Shown piece by piece: positions 35,301 to 47,506 of a stretch of 64,000 nucleotides of DNA. The stretch's first letter is position 1; each line of letters begins with the position of its first letter. The notes below the pieces were generated by a model. That model was not told the DNA's origin. It made no database searches and worked only from the letters and a program-made list of their open reading frames with translations. Both the position numbers and the translations under genes were made by a program. The DNA is from Lycocorax pyrrhopterus obiensis (lineage: Eukaryota; Chordata; Aves; Passeriformes; Paradisaeidae), in contig JACSVZ010000004.1 of NCBI GenBank assembly GCA_014706295.1, positions 5,696,965-5,760,964 on the forward strand, in the 5' to 3' direction.

Positions 35301-35521
35301 AGTTTAAAATAGAAACAGGAAGAAGGGGTTTGGAAGTTAAGGGCGCCGTTCACATTTACAAATCCCAGGCATGCGAGCTGGCTGGGATGGCAGCAGCTCC
35401 TTTTGTCCCTGCAGGCTCCGTGCAGGTATCCAGGGAGGGAACACTGGGAAATCAGCTGTCTTGCTCCTGCAGCTTTTCTGTAGTATCTTCTAGTTGAGAT
35501 AATAGAAACTGCTCTGCTATG

Positions 35522-35564
35522 CTCTTTCTTTCTTTCTTTTTTCTTCCTTCTTCTCTCTTTCCCT
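35522..35564 (+). repeat. 43-nt pure pyrimidine tract
   Basis: An uninterrupted C/T run that starts with CTTT repeats and continues as mixed CTTCC and CTCT. Such polypyrimidine-polypurine tracts can form triplex DNA. It could also act as a splice-acceptor tract, but the next AG does not lead into a convincing exon. Confidence 0.85.
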
Positions 35565-38500
35565 GGCATGTTCCATATGTCACAATAGTAAGAAGCGGCT
35601 CAGAAAAGTCTCCACCAGCTTTCCACTGGCAGCAAGTTCACAGAGGAAATTTTCCCCTGGCCACTTGTGGCCAGAAACCACCTCTTTGGCACTGGAGGAT
35701 TCTTTAACCACCTGGGCAAATCAGACTGTATTTAATTTGTGTCCCTCTGCTTTTTCTACATAATTCTAAAAGCAAAATTGATAACATTTACCTTTTCTGT
35801 GCACAACTGTCATAACTTTTCAGGCACTCAAGCTGTAGAGGAATTTCTGGTTCCTGAAAAAGGTTAAAACCCCCATAGCCACATCAGCATCACTTCCACT
35901 GATAAAGTGACATCTCTTATGGATGAGAGCGTCCCACTGCACATACAGCTTTTCAGTGAGTCTGTGCGGGAAGGAAATGCTGAGGACTGGGACACACCTG
36001 CTGGGACCAGCACACACCTGTGCAGTGGGCTGTCAGCAGCAACACCTTTTCCCTTAGAACTGAAATGGAACCTTTCTGTTACCAGTGATTCCCTGTGAGG
36101 GACGAGGAACGGGTGATCGCTTAGAAAATACGTGAAGACCTTGGAATTATTTATTAAAAAAAAACTTGAAGTGTAATTTCTTGTCAATATTAATGACTTG
36201 TCATTGCCATCATTGCACTGCCTTTATATGTCTGCTGTGGAGGTTTGGCCAGGCTTGTAACTCTGTTAATGAGATGTCTGAGGGAAGCAGCTCCATGGTC
36301 ATAAGCAACTTAATTTTTTGGGGAGAACAGAACTGTCTCCAACTTGTCACTGGAAGGTGGTTCCTTTGCTAAGTACCAAAGGGGCTTTCACTCCTAAGCT
36401 GATTATTGGCTTATTTGGGTAGGAAGGGAAGAGTAGGAGATCACAGCAACTATTCTTTGCACCCCATCCTGCTCATCTTTTGTCTCTACCTGGAATTTGG
36501 TATAGGGAGGCTGTGCTGGGGCATTGGTTCTGTCTCCCAATGACAGATCATGGTTGTCCTATTTTCTGGCTGGAAGTTGGTTGGTTACGTTGACAGATGT
36601 TGCAATGATTCCTTTGGCAATGTTCCGTTGTGCTGACTATTCAAACAGGAAGTTCATCTTTTAGTATTTGCACATGTTAAATGTTTGTTTTAGTAGGAAT
36701 CGGCTCTGACAGCAGGCTGGTCAAACTGTGCGTTTTTGAAGCAGCAAACTCTGGAATTCTCAAAATCCCTATTAGGGTTTGGAGCCCTGCTCCCTGAAGT
36801 CCTACAAGGACTGACTTCTGAGGAAAGGAGACTTGAGCTGCAGGTTGCTGCTGTGTCACTCTTTGGGTGCCTGTGAGTTCTTGGTGGCACTGGGTCCAAA
36901 TCATCCCCTGACGTGGCATTTGCAAGGTTTGTTGAATGGCAGTGCCTGTGCTGCCTTTGGTTTCCCTTGAGTTTCTGCAGATTTGGTTACTGAGCTGGCC
37001 TCGTGTCCAATGTGACACAAGGGAAGAGCAAAGTGGCTGTGGCACTTTGTGGTGCTCAGCAGCAGAGTGAGGACATGCTCAGGAAGCACAGCAAGAAGTG
37101 CTTCCCTCCACACCAAGACCAGCTGGAGAACTTGATCTGAGAAAGCTGAATTTCCGTCTGAATCTCTGGCTGCTTGATTCCATTTCAGGTGACTGCTTTT
37201 TGACCTTGGCAGGCACCTTCTTCGAAGGACAACCTGCAAATGCTGGTGTGATTTTTGTTTCCTAAATTTTCATTAAGCCAAATTCTATGAATTATTTATT
37301 TGAGGGATAACAGTGTTTACTGTGTGCTGTGGCATTGGAGAGCCCCTGGCCAAGATCAGGAAACTTTTCCTTCAGGAAAAGTTCATCAGATGTCAGAAGT
37401 TACAATATTTACTTCTGTAACTCTGGTGCCAAGCACATTATGGGATGCAGCTCCATAGAGACTTCTGGTGCATGTGTGGAGCAAAGGCTTAATCTGGTGC
37501 AAACCTCCCCAGACCCCTCCACTGGCATGTAGCAGGTGAGAAACAAGAGGCTTCAAGCCATGTGTGAAAGTTGCTTTGTGTCTTGCTGGCCTTTTGGAAA
37601 TACTTCAAGGCTATTTCGGGTAATGGAGCTTGGAGGTGGAAAAAAGCTTTGTGGCAAGGCTGGCAGATGCATTTCTGAGAAACACATTTGGTTCCTAGAG
37701 GGTTATTTTTGTGTCATTTGTCAGGACAGAACTCATGCGGAGGAGAGCTTGCTCCGGTGAGGCAGATGACAACACCCAGGTGTATTTGCAATGGATGTAT
37801 TTGCACACAATTTGTGAGTAATGTGTGCATATATAGCAAAAATGCTTTCTGCATGCAACAGTTCAGGCACAAAATACACACCACTCATGAGTTTAAAAGG
37901 AAATCAGAAAAGGGAGGTAGCAAGGAGATCCTTGAAAATGTTACACCTGCAAGAAGGGAGAAGAATCCTTGAGAGTCCAGTGCTGATCAGCATTGATGAA
38001 ATAAAGGAAATCCAGTGAAATATATCCCTCAAAACGTGACATTTGGGTATCCTGGCATTTGGAGTGGTGTTGTCAGTTTGGAACTTGCACTGATTGTTCA
38101 CCAATTAGTTGAATTTTGGACGTATGTTGTTTCTGAAGATTTAGTGTCATGCATGTTTTGGCGGTTTACTGATCTCCAAGATTTTAGATGCTATCTTTTT
38201 ATCTTGATTTATGATTTTTCTTCTCAAATTCACCCATCCTAGTCCCTGGGTAACAGCATTGGTTCTGGAAGGGCACACTCTTTCCAAAAGAAACTCAGAA
38301 GTGCTTTCATGTATGTTGGGTGAAAGTGCAGTGCAGGAAAAGGCACTGTCTTTTAACAAAGTTTGGTTTTAAGCATGAAATAATCAGGATTTGGATGTTA
38401 TTAAAGTAACATTTTTTGTGAAAAGGAACTGGATTTATAAAAATGAACCAACTCTTCAGCCAGACCTGTTTTGAATTGCAAAAACAGCTGGGAGATTTGG

Positions 38501-40518
38501 CTGAAAAATCAAGGTTGGGGTTTTTTTCTTCCTCGGAGTTTGTAAGATATTTGGAGGGACATAGCACTTATTTCTCATTTCTCTGAGTTTCAGTCCAGGT
38601 CTTGGAAAAACCCATCTGACAGTGAGTTTGTTTGTATATTTTACATTTTTTCCCTAAGTATGCTAGGCTCATTAGCAAGCCTTGGAAAAGGCATGCTTTG
38701 TTAAAGTGAGTATGGAAAACAAGATACTAAGGGCTCAAATCTGTCTCCAGAATATAAATAAGCCTAGCTTCCTTTGGAGCAGATTCTGACCGCAGTTATA
38801 CTGGAAGCCTTGTTCCAGGGAGAGCCATGAATGTGCGTTTGCTCGGAAATGCTGCACCTTCAACAAATTTCCTCACAGTGCTCGCTGAGTTCCTGGCTCC
38901 GGGATGTGCCATCTACTGCAGAGGGGCTTCAGGACATCCAAAGCATCCTGGAGGGCAGGGATAGGACGTGGGGTGTTGCTGGGTGGGAGATCCCTGCCCA
39001 GCAGCAGTGGGGGTGTCAGGGCTGTCCCAAATCCTGCTGTTCCCTCGCTGCCCCACGGCACTGGCCAGCAGCGAGCAGGCACAGGCAGTGAATAGTCTGT
39101 CGCTGGCTATGGGCTCCCTGGAAAAGTTTCCTCTTCCTGTGGATCAAGGCAAAACAAATAACTTTTCCTTGCTTTATGTGGAGCCATTTGTTTGGTTGTC
39201 GTTTTGCCTCCAGCAACAGGGAGGTTCTACCCCTGCACCCACCAAGGACGTGGCAGTGGCAGCTCAACACCCAGTGGCTTAACTCGGTTTGCTCCATCCA
39301 ACACCCACTGTGTAAATACTACAGGATCAGCTCCTGTGTGCTGACCAAAGAGGGCACTGCTCCAAACCGTGCTTCAAAACCTTGAATGAAACAAGGAAAA
39401 GATGTCTGTGGCACTGGGTGAAGCAGTCATCTTCAGCTGAGCATCTTCATTTTTATGGTCATTTTTTAATGAAAAGATGGGATTTGAGAACTCTGTGTGT
39501 GTGGAACATTTGTGGGAGCACTGCTTAACCAGTTGGCACAAGGTGGATGTATCCTCATTAGACATAATTTATACTTCCCTGTTAAGCCAGAGTTATTCTA
39601 TTCACTATCATTATCCTAAGCTGGGTCCTTTGGTGATGTCATAATTCCAGAAGTACAATAGCCAAATAAGCCTTGATTAAAGCGGTCCCTGTTTTCAAGC
39701 CAAGCATATGTTAACACTGGAGAATAAAACAGTGGAGCTGCAGTGGTACCGGAGAGCTTGGAATATCCTGAATTGCTGCTTGAGAAAAATACAGTTTCTT
39801 GAGGCAGGGTGTAAAATTTTACATTTGAAACACACTCTGGAGCTCAAGTCTCCCCAAAGGATAAGATTTATCTGGTTCTTGAGTTTATCTCCAGCAGAGT
39901 ATTTATGTGAGCCTCAGCATAACACCAGGTGACACCTTTTAGATCCCTGAAACGTCTCAGGCTGCTGTGGTACCACATGGCAAACCCTGTGAAATAATTT
40001 TGATGAATCACTGTTCTGGCTGTAAGTGGTTTTTGCTGTAACCCATCTGTGCTAGCAGAAACATCATCTTCGCAGAATGTTTATTTTTGTCAGGTTCATC
40101 AGCTTTCCCTGCTACTCTATCTGAAATCACCTTTTGTAGCATTGCTCTGGAGATAACAATATTCTATTTATGCTGTTAAAAGGCCATTTAGATGAATACT
40201 AAAAACTCTGCTTTTGGGCAGCACTTTGACATGGTGGGAAATGATGCCTTTTTTTTATATTCCTCATACTCTCTGGTTTGTGTGGCGAAACTGTGTTTAA
40301 CTCAACAGAGCTCCACAGCAGCACGTTAACCGTGCCCAGCACGTGCAGTTTTCCCTCACAAGGTGCAGTGTCATGTCTCTCGTGCTGCAGCAGCGCACGG
40401 TTCTGTCACTTGGTGAGATTTACTAGAGGAGCAATCCTCTTCCAGCTGGAGGAGATGGGAAGGAGGAAAATATTTTTCCATCTGTGTAGACTTGAGAGCA
40501 GCTCTGGAGTGGCGAGAG

Positions 40519-40546
40519 AGCAGGACTGTTAAAGCAGGACTGTTAA
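40519..40546 (+). repeat. 14-bp exact tandem duplication
   Basis: AGCAGGACTGTTAA is present twice with no spacer (40519-40532 and 40533-40546). It falls in a non-coding stretch and is probably a slippage duplication. Confidence 0.9.
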
Positions 40547-43051
40547 CGGTGTCGTTTAACAAACTACAGCAGGAGTCCCTGGAGCTCTGGGACCAGCAGA
40601 ATTTGCCTTTCACTTCCCTCTCATATCCTCTCTGGCTGGAGCCAAAGCAAAGGGAACTGTTTTCAGAGCACAGGGAGCAAATGCTGTTAAGTGAGCAGGT
40701 AGGAGGAGGAATGGTGTGCTGGAGTATCCGCTCGAGCATTTGGGGAACCCTCTGAGTATTTGATTAAACCTTGCTGTAGTCAGCAAAGCGCCTCATGAAG
40801 GCACGTGCAGCAAATCATTCATTCCTTCTGGGCTTTGCTGCCCAGAGAGCAGCCTGCCTTCGGATGCAGTGCTGCATCTTTCCCTGGATAACGCGAAACC
40901 AGCATTTCTGGGATAAGCAAATTTCCCAGTTAGCTGTCAGCTCTGCCTCCAGCTCTGTGGCACACCACTCCTTATCCCTCACCGAGGCACTGGTGTCTAT
41001 ATCTTCCTATCGAGATAATCAAGTGTCATTCTTACTATTTTTTCATTTGGGAACTGGGATTCAGGGAAATTGCACAACTCTCCAGAGAAGAAGGGGCCTG
41101 GATCCCATAGCACTGACTCAGTGCTGAGCAGGACCAGGTGTGTGACCCATCCCGTGGCCTCAGGGCCACTCTGGAGGGTGGCACAGGGATCCCCGGGTCG
41201 TTCCTCATGTCACTGTGCCCTGCTGAAGAGGTCTCTCATGGAAACCTGCAGGTGAATTCCCTGGTTCTGTTCATTAATGATATCCCAGGTTTATTTTCTC
41301 GTTTGTCTGGTGTCACTAATCAAGCAGTAATTGAATTAGCTGGAAAGAAGGATAAGATAAATTATGAGGAAGAATTAACTTTGTGCACCTGAGGTCAGAA
41401 GGCTCCGAGAAAATTCAAGGTGAGAATTGGCTGGACTATAAATGAGATTTAACAGGAAGATACCAAGTTCTCTGGAGAATCCAGAAGCAGAAGTGCATAT
41501 TACAAATCAGCTATGAAAATCCAGAGGTGTCTCAAACTCTTTGGGCAATCCCTTTCTGTTTTAAGATGGGGAAGCAAAGGATGGTATTTACATTCTTTCC
41601 AACTGCTGTATTTGATGAAGGGAATTTCCCTGAAATTTATCTTTTCATTCTTGTGTGAATAGACTCTGTCAGAAAGATATTTTCCCTTCTCTATTAATAT
41701 TAAGGTAGTAAATTGTCTGTCCCTGTGTTCAGTCACTGGCCTTCCTTTTTTTTCCCCTTTGGTTGGTCTGTAGTTTAAGTTCATCTTTCATGAAAACCAT
41801 GTGTTGGATTAAAGACAGGTTATTATTTTCATGCATTGTAATATACTCTATTACCTTCTCCATCACACTCCATGTAAAAATAATTATTATTCCATGTGTC
41901 ACTGTGAGTACATTTAAGATTTTTTAGGTCTTCTCTAGCAACAGCTGATTTCTGACTCACTAGTCTCATTCTATTTTTATGTCAGAATCAGCCAAATATA
42001 AACATCTTAATTTTATAAAAGGCTTTTAAAAATATGAAAAATGCATGTTAAAAATAAATAGAAAATGAAGTAATTCAGGAAAATATTAAGGGAATGACAG
42101 TAAATTATTTAATACATTGAAACTCCCTAAATAAATGTAATTAAGTTGCAATATAAAGAAAAATTCTAGTCTTAAACACTGAAGCAAAGGCAGCAGTTCA
42201 TACACTTGTATTTGCTCTTTTGAACAAAGGTTGCAATTAGGTGACTTTTATGGGCTTGTGAACTTAGCTTTTTGCAGCAAGTTTAACCTGATTATCCTGA
42301 CTCCGTAGCAAGAGCTGCATTCGATCAGTTCACTTGACTGTTAATGTTCTCTTCCCACCAAACCTCAGCTGTGGCTGTGTTAAATAAAAGTACAGAAACT
42401 GGTATGGTAACCTCACCATCTGCTGTGCAGCTTTGGGTTTTGTTCTGGAGTTGGAGTTGAAATACATTACTGGAAATGGTGGGTTAAGTCGCTGAAATTA
42501 GATGGGACCCCTGCAGTCTAATCCATAGGAACCGGCCAATTCTTTTGAGTGTTCTGTGTTTGATTAGTTGTACTGTAATTAAAGAAATTACCAATAGTCT
42601 TCTGTCTGGAAGTGATTAACCCACCAAGTGCTCATACCTATATTCTCTAAGCATCTTCAAATAATGTAAGGCTTCATTTATGTTCCTTAATAAGGAAACA
42701 GATGAAAATCGTCTTCAGCCTTAATTCTGTGGCTTGTGTGTAACAAGCTGTTCTGCCTTGTGCCTCGGTGATGGCTGTCCAATTGTTGGTGATTATGCTG
42801 CATTTTAATTAAAGAACTAAAATGCTATTTGTATAAATGGAACGTGCTTCTCAGCACAGCCATGACCCACGGAGGGAAAGAAATCAGATAATGATGGGAG
42901 CCACCTAAGCAAACAAAACCTGGCACGTTGACCCTGCACACGTGGAGATGTGGGTGTGATTGCTTGAATTACGGCTAAATTTCTCCTGGCCTCCGCAGCA
43001 TCAGAGTTTTCATTCATTGAGGGAAAAAAAGGAACAAAACATGGGGGGAAG

Positions 43052-43063
43052 AAAAAAAAAAAA
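43052..43063 (+). repeat. Poly(A) run, 12 nt
   Basis: Twelve A bases preceded by GGGGGGAAG. No retroposed body is recognisable upstream. Confidence 0.85.
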
Positions 43064-43085
43064 GCCTCTCTCAATTCTGATTTCT

Positions 43086-43098
43086 TGATGATGATGAT
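43086..43098 (+). repeat. (TGA)4 repeat
   Basis: TGATGATGATGAT lies between two poly(A) runs (43052-43063 and 43110-43123). Confidence 0.8.
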
Positions 43099-43109
43099 CT
43101 TTGCTATTT

Positions 43110-43123
43110 AAAAAAAAAAAAAA
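43110..43123 (+). repeat. Poly(A) run, 14 nt
   Basis: Fourteen A bases 46 bases after the previous run. No target-site duplication is obvious, so a retroposon is not supported. Confidence 0.85.
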
Positions 43124-43479
43124 GCAGATTGAATTGTTTTGTTAGATTTGCAGACTGAAAGAGCAGCAAAATACAAATTCATCCATATGTAGTTCTCATT
43201 GGAAGGAGGAGATTCATGTCCTGTCCCCCAGAAAAGGTAAGAACTTTGTGCCTTGAGCAAGGGCCTGATGGCTGAGGATCCCACCAGGAGAGGCCTCTGG
43301 AGTTTGGTCCAGCGGGCTGAACTCAGGGCCTGGATGAGGAGGCACAGCCACCTCGGGCCTACCCACCGAGCTCACTGAGCCTCTCTGCCCTGACCTCCCC
43401 ACCAGGTGCCAGAGTTCAGCTGTGAAATTCACTTCACCTTGCCCCTCCCCTTGGGCTCTCAGCTTCTCTCCAGGTGCTC

Positions 43480-43620
43480 CGTGACCGTGGGCAGAGGGAG
43501 AGAGGCCGGGCGAGTTTTGCTGCGGGAGCGGGGCCGCACCTGGCGGGAGGATGCCGAGTGCAGCTGCGGCCCCGCCGAGCGCCCGCCTTCGCCGGCCGCC
43601 TGCTCCCCGCTGGGGTAACG
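43480..43620. promoter_or_regulatory. Short CpG-rich promoter-like island
   Basis: About 140 bases are dense in CpG and CCGCC/CCGGCC motifs within AT-rich surroundings. On the plus strand an ATG at 43551 in a fair context opens a frame (MPSAAAAPPSARL...) that crosses a donor-like GGG followed by GTAACG near 43615. On the minus strand another donor-like CCGCCAG before GTGCGG occurs. The peptides are low-complexity Ala/Pro/Arg, as any GC-rich DNA gives, so I call no coding sequence. A promoter or first exon is possible in either direction. Confidence 0.35.
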
Positions 43621-46600
43621 CCACAGCAACCTCTACACGTTCTGGTAAAAATCATCTCCTTTTCTCCAGGGCAGGGCTCGTGGAAAGGGGCAAAGGAAGA
43701 AGGGCCAGTAAGGTGGTTTTGCCTCGTCTGTTCTGGGAATATTCCTGCACCTGCTTTCACAGGAAATGAATTTCTGCATCGGCCTGGAGCTTGGGCTGTG
43801 CCCTGCACATAGTGAGGGAGGCACGGATGCCTCCTGTGACATTCCTACAGTCTGTCATTTAACTCTTCCTATGCATAAAATGCGGATAAAACCAAGATAG
43901 CCTCTTACAACATGCAAATTAATGCAACTTCCTTAAAATAAGTAGCATAGTATGTCATGTGTTAATAAATAACCAACAGATGACACAAACTGAATTCCAA
44001 GAGTTTCTGTGAGGCCACAAAGTAAAAATCACTGTGCAAAATCCCAAAATTATAAATTCTGTAATTGGATTTCTCCTTTTGATTCACTGTAAATTGCATG
44101 GTTCTCACAGCAGCTTTTCAGTGGTTCCATGGAAGTGATTATTCTCACGGAATATTTTTTATCTTAAAAATCATTCCAGTGTTCAGCCTGAACCTGTATC
44201 CATGTTGTTATTGATATCTCAACTGGATATTGCAGGAGAGAGACGCTGCAGATGGGAAAGCTTTGAAGAGAAGCATTTCTGAAGCCAAGGTTTTTCATCT
44301 GCAGCATTGCACAGCACAAAGAGGTCTGCGTAGAACAGTTTGATTTGAGAAATAGGGATATAAATGCGATGGGAGGTTTTGATGTACTCCTAATATTAAG
44401 GAGTAAACCAGACATGAACTAGGCCCTGATTCTCACCTGTGCTGGGAACCTAGGCATGAATCCCAAATCCATTTTAACCAACTGATGCATCTCCTTAATT
44501 TTCATGGATTTCAAACAGAGCTCAGCTCCTCCACAAGCATTTGCTGAGATGCATTTTAGATGAGTTCATGAGAGTTTGTGTTAGTCTGTAATATGATGTA
44601 TGTAATGGGCTTTTACAGTAAATAGAATTTATGGCTTCATTTCCTCTGCCATGCAACTGAAAGTTCTGTGTGATTCATACAGAAAAATCTGCTTACACAG
44701 CATTTGTCATTGGCTGCTGCTTGTCCTCATGCTGTAGAAATAAGGAAGAGATTGGCAAATCAGACAGGTAAATTTGTGTGGGAAATACCACTTCATGGTG
44801 CAAGGTAGCCCATTCTGTATCTCCCCTCAGCACTGCACTCACAAGGGTTGATGGGAGCCAGAATCTTGTGGGGTTCTGCCAGGTGGAAATGAGCATTTTT
44901 CATTTGCTGGGCTTTTGAGCAGCATGTATTCGCTGAGAAATGAAGAGAGCAGGGATGCTGTGGAAATAACCTGACTTTTTGTGGGCTGTGAAGCCATGGG
45001 GGTGTCAAAACTGGAAATGGGATGGTCTGGTTTGCACCACTGAGCCTGTTCTGTGACCAGCCAGTGGCACCTGGTGCCCCCAGGCCCTGGAGAGTGCAAA
45101 GCAGAAGTCAGGGATGGAGGGAAGTTGCCTGTTGGGTCTGAGGTGGGAAAGGGCAGTTGAGAGCTTTTGCCTGAACCTCTCAGTCCATGGCAAGGTAGTG
45201 GAGGCAGAAAACACTTGTTGGTGAGCAGGGAGTAGAGTCTAAAATCTAGAGGGGTTGTTGGCTTGTCCCATCTCACACAAAACTGCAGCAAAACGGGAGC
45301 TAGGGAAAATCCCCGGCCTCCAAAACAAACTCCTCATCCTTTGTTTGCTCTGTTTTGCCTACTTTGGTTGAAAATCCTCAGGAAGGAGAAGCTCTCACCA
45401 TGAGTTACACCGTGCTTGGAACAGCCTGTCTTCATCATGGCTGGTACTTCTAGGAATTACTGCTTTTCCAAGGGAATCCGCATCACGGAGAAATAATAAT
45501 ACTCATCCTTACTGAATGTCCTTTCCAACATTGCAAGGACTAAATGGAAATAGAGAATAAAGCTACTTTTCTGGTTCTAAAAATAATTCTTCTGGGTCAT
45601 GTGGAAAATCATCGTGGAGGTTATTTGTGGGAGTTCAAATGTTCAGTTATTCTGCTTTCCTTTTTCTAGGAATTGCTGCATGCCTGAGTGTCAGCCTCCA
45701 AAATTCTCAAAAAGCTCATGAAAAGAGCTGCTCTGTTTCCTTTGGAAAAACTGGATGGCAGTGGAAGGAGAGAAAAAAAAAAAGTGTTAGAATGTGTTAC
45801 GGCTTTACTGGGATTTGGAAATAGATTTTAGGATTTACCTATTGGTGTCACAACTCAAACAGGACAAGCAATTAATTTGAGGATAGAATTTACTAATTTT
45901 AATGTGTTGTGACCCACCTCTAGGACAGAAGGACTGCTCAGGGGTGGAATGTCAGTGGAAAATCACGAGGTTTTCCTTGAGAAACAATGCCATTCCTCAA
46001 AGTGTGCAATAAAGGAGGCTGATGGGGAGCTGTTTGGAGCATCTTCCAGGCTAAGGAAGGGCTGTTTGATGTGCTCAACCATGGGGGCACAGCCACGAGG
46101 GAGTGTCTGTGTGGGCCCTGGGGACCACAGGAACCAGCAAAGTTTGCCCGAAAAAGAGATGGGTTTCCTGAAAGCCACTGGCAGAGGCAGGATGCTGAGG
46201 CAGCAGGACTGCTGACCAGCAATTCCTGCACTCTTAACTGTTTGCCAAAATATAATAAATTTTTTTTATAGTCAAAGGCTGAAAATAGGAAAAAAAAATA
46301 AAGCAAACCAGTGCCGGTCCAGTGTAGAGCAAGTGGTCTCCTGGTCCTAAAGCAGTTGTCAAACCACAGGTCATCAGCTCTGCAGTTTGCAGTTCTTTCT
46401 CTGGAATAAAAGGAAGGCAGAGCTGAGTAAGCAGCAGAGAGGTTCCTTCTGGGTACATCCACACTTTTAAAGGCTACCTTGCTCTTTTTAGCTTGTATAC
46501 CAGCATATACATTTAAAAGAGAAATGAAATCAATCAAGACAGGAGCTCCCAGCCCTTTGCCCTCTATTGTTTTTTTTCCAGCACAAATGTCTTTTTAAGT

Positions 46601-47484
46601 TGGGGAGTTATATCATATGTGGGAACTCCTATGTCTTGGTAACAAGAGAGGGAGATGGGACAAAGGCAGCAGGTCTGTGAATGGTAGGAAGATACATAGA
46701 CAGTTTTTATTTTCTCCAGCTCCATCCTGTCTGCTGTGTCACATGTTAACAAAAGTAAAAAAAAATTGGTTCTGTGGCCTGTATGGTGCATTTTTTGTAA
46801 TCTGTTTGCATGGAAGAGAAAACTCTGATGTTCCTGTAAAACTTCTTTACATCAAATAAGGGAAGAAATCAGCTCACCTGTCAATGCTCATCTTCTTTCC
46901 AGCACTAACTTTTCATCTCATGTTCTCTTGCTGTGTGCTGTACAAGGATGAGGGAGGGGAACACCACAGCACTGCTCGTTTGGAGAAGAATCCATTGGAC
47001 AAAATTGGAGGGATCTTAGCTTCAAAGTTTCAAATCCATTTCTTGATACCTGTCAGCTTCAGGAGCACAACCTTAGCTTTTCTCCCTCTTCTCTGTCATG
47101 TCAGCAGGCTGAGAAGAGGCTGAAATGAGCTGATTGTCTCCTTCTTGAGAAAAATCAAGGCACAGCCAACAAATAACAAGCACAGAAATCTGAACAACTG
47201 AAAAGCTTCTTCTGCCTCAGTTAACTTCCTTGGCTCTAAGTTCTAGTCTGCCTAAGAACATGTTTAGCAATGAGGTTCACAGAGCTGAAAAACGTTTGCA
47301 CTATGAGATATAACTGCTTATCACATTATCCAACCCTGATAATAGATGTGCCACCCTGGGAGCCAGAGGTTTGGGGCAGAGGAAAGATCACTTAGTTCTG
47401 AGTAGAACTAAATGCTGAAGGGATTTCGGCTTAGTAAAACAGCCATAAGCAGGAGAAAAAGTAGGATTTTACCAAAGAAATATT
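43621..47484. other. Gene-free stretch
   Basis: Holds the longest open frame of the window (45938-46537, minus, 199 codons). It begins at TTG, has an internal poly-purine/T-run composition and no recognisable domain, so it is not called. ATGCAAATTAATG at 43912-43924 is an octamer beside a homeodomain core. Confidence 0.5.
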
Positions 47485-47506
47485 GGGGGTGGGGGGAGGG
47501 GGGTGG
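47485..47506 (+). other. G-quadruplex-forming candidate
   Basis: Three long G runs (5, 6 and 6 bases) are separated by single T or A, followed by T and GG. The long runs can supply four G-tracts, so a stable quadruplex is likely on the plus strand. It is an isolated feature in AT-rich DNA. Confidence 0.6.

Larger units (their letters stand above)
30561..35521. other. Gene-free stretch
   Basis: AT-rich with C/T-rich patches near 30978-31009. A 42-base minus-strand segment at 32461-32502 is bounded by an acceptor ending GATCTTGCAG and a donor CTG before GTGAGC, and is open in phase (AAQGKLMEWSSPQL). It is isolated and short, so it is not called. GC-rich open frames at 33047-33550 look like composition effects. 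Confidence 0.5.
35565..43479. other. Gene-free stretch
   Basis: Non-coding DNA; 41800-42200 is particularly AT-rich. Open frames near 36677-37240, 38830-39300 and 40371-40755 lack starts, splice sites or family resemblance. Small repeats are listed separately. Confidence 0.55.

Noticed and set aside
43052..43123. Pair of poly(A) runs as retroposon tails
   Set aside because: No retroposed body and no target-site duplications are visible.
45938..46537. 199-codon minus-strand open frame, the longest in the window
   Set aside because: It starts at TTG with no early ATG, has no recognisable domain, and crosses A/T-run low-complexity DNA; no splice structure supports it.
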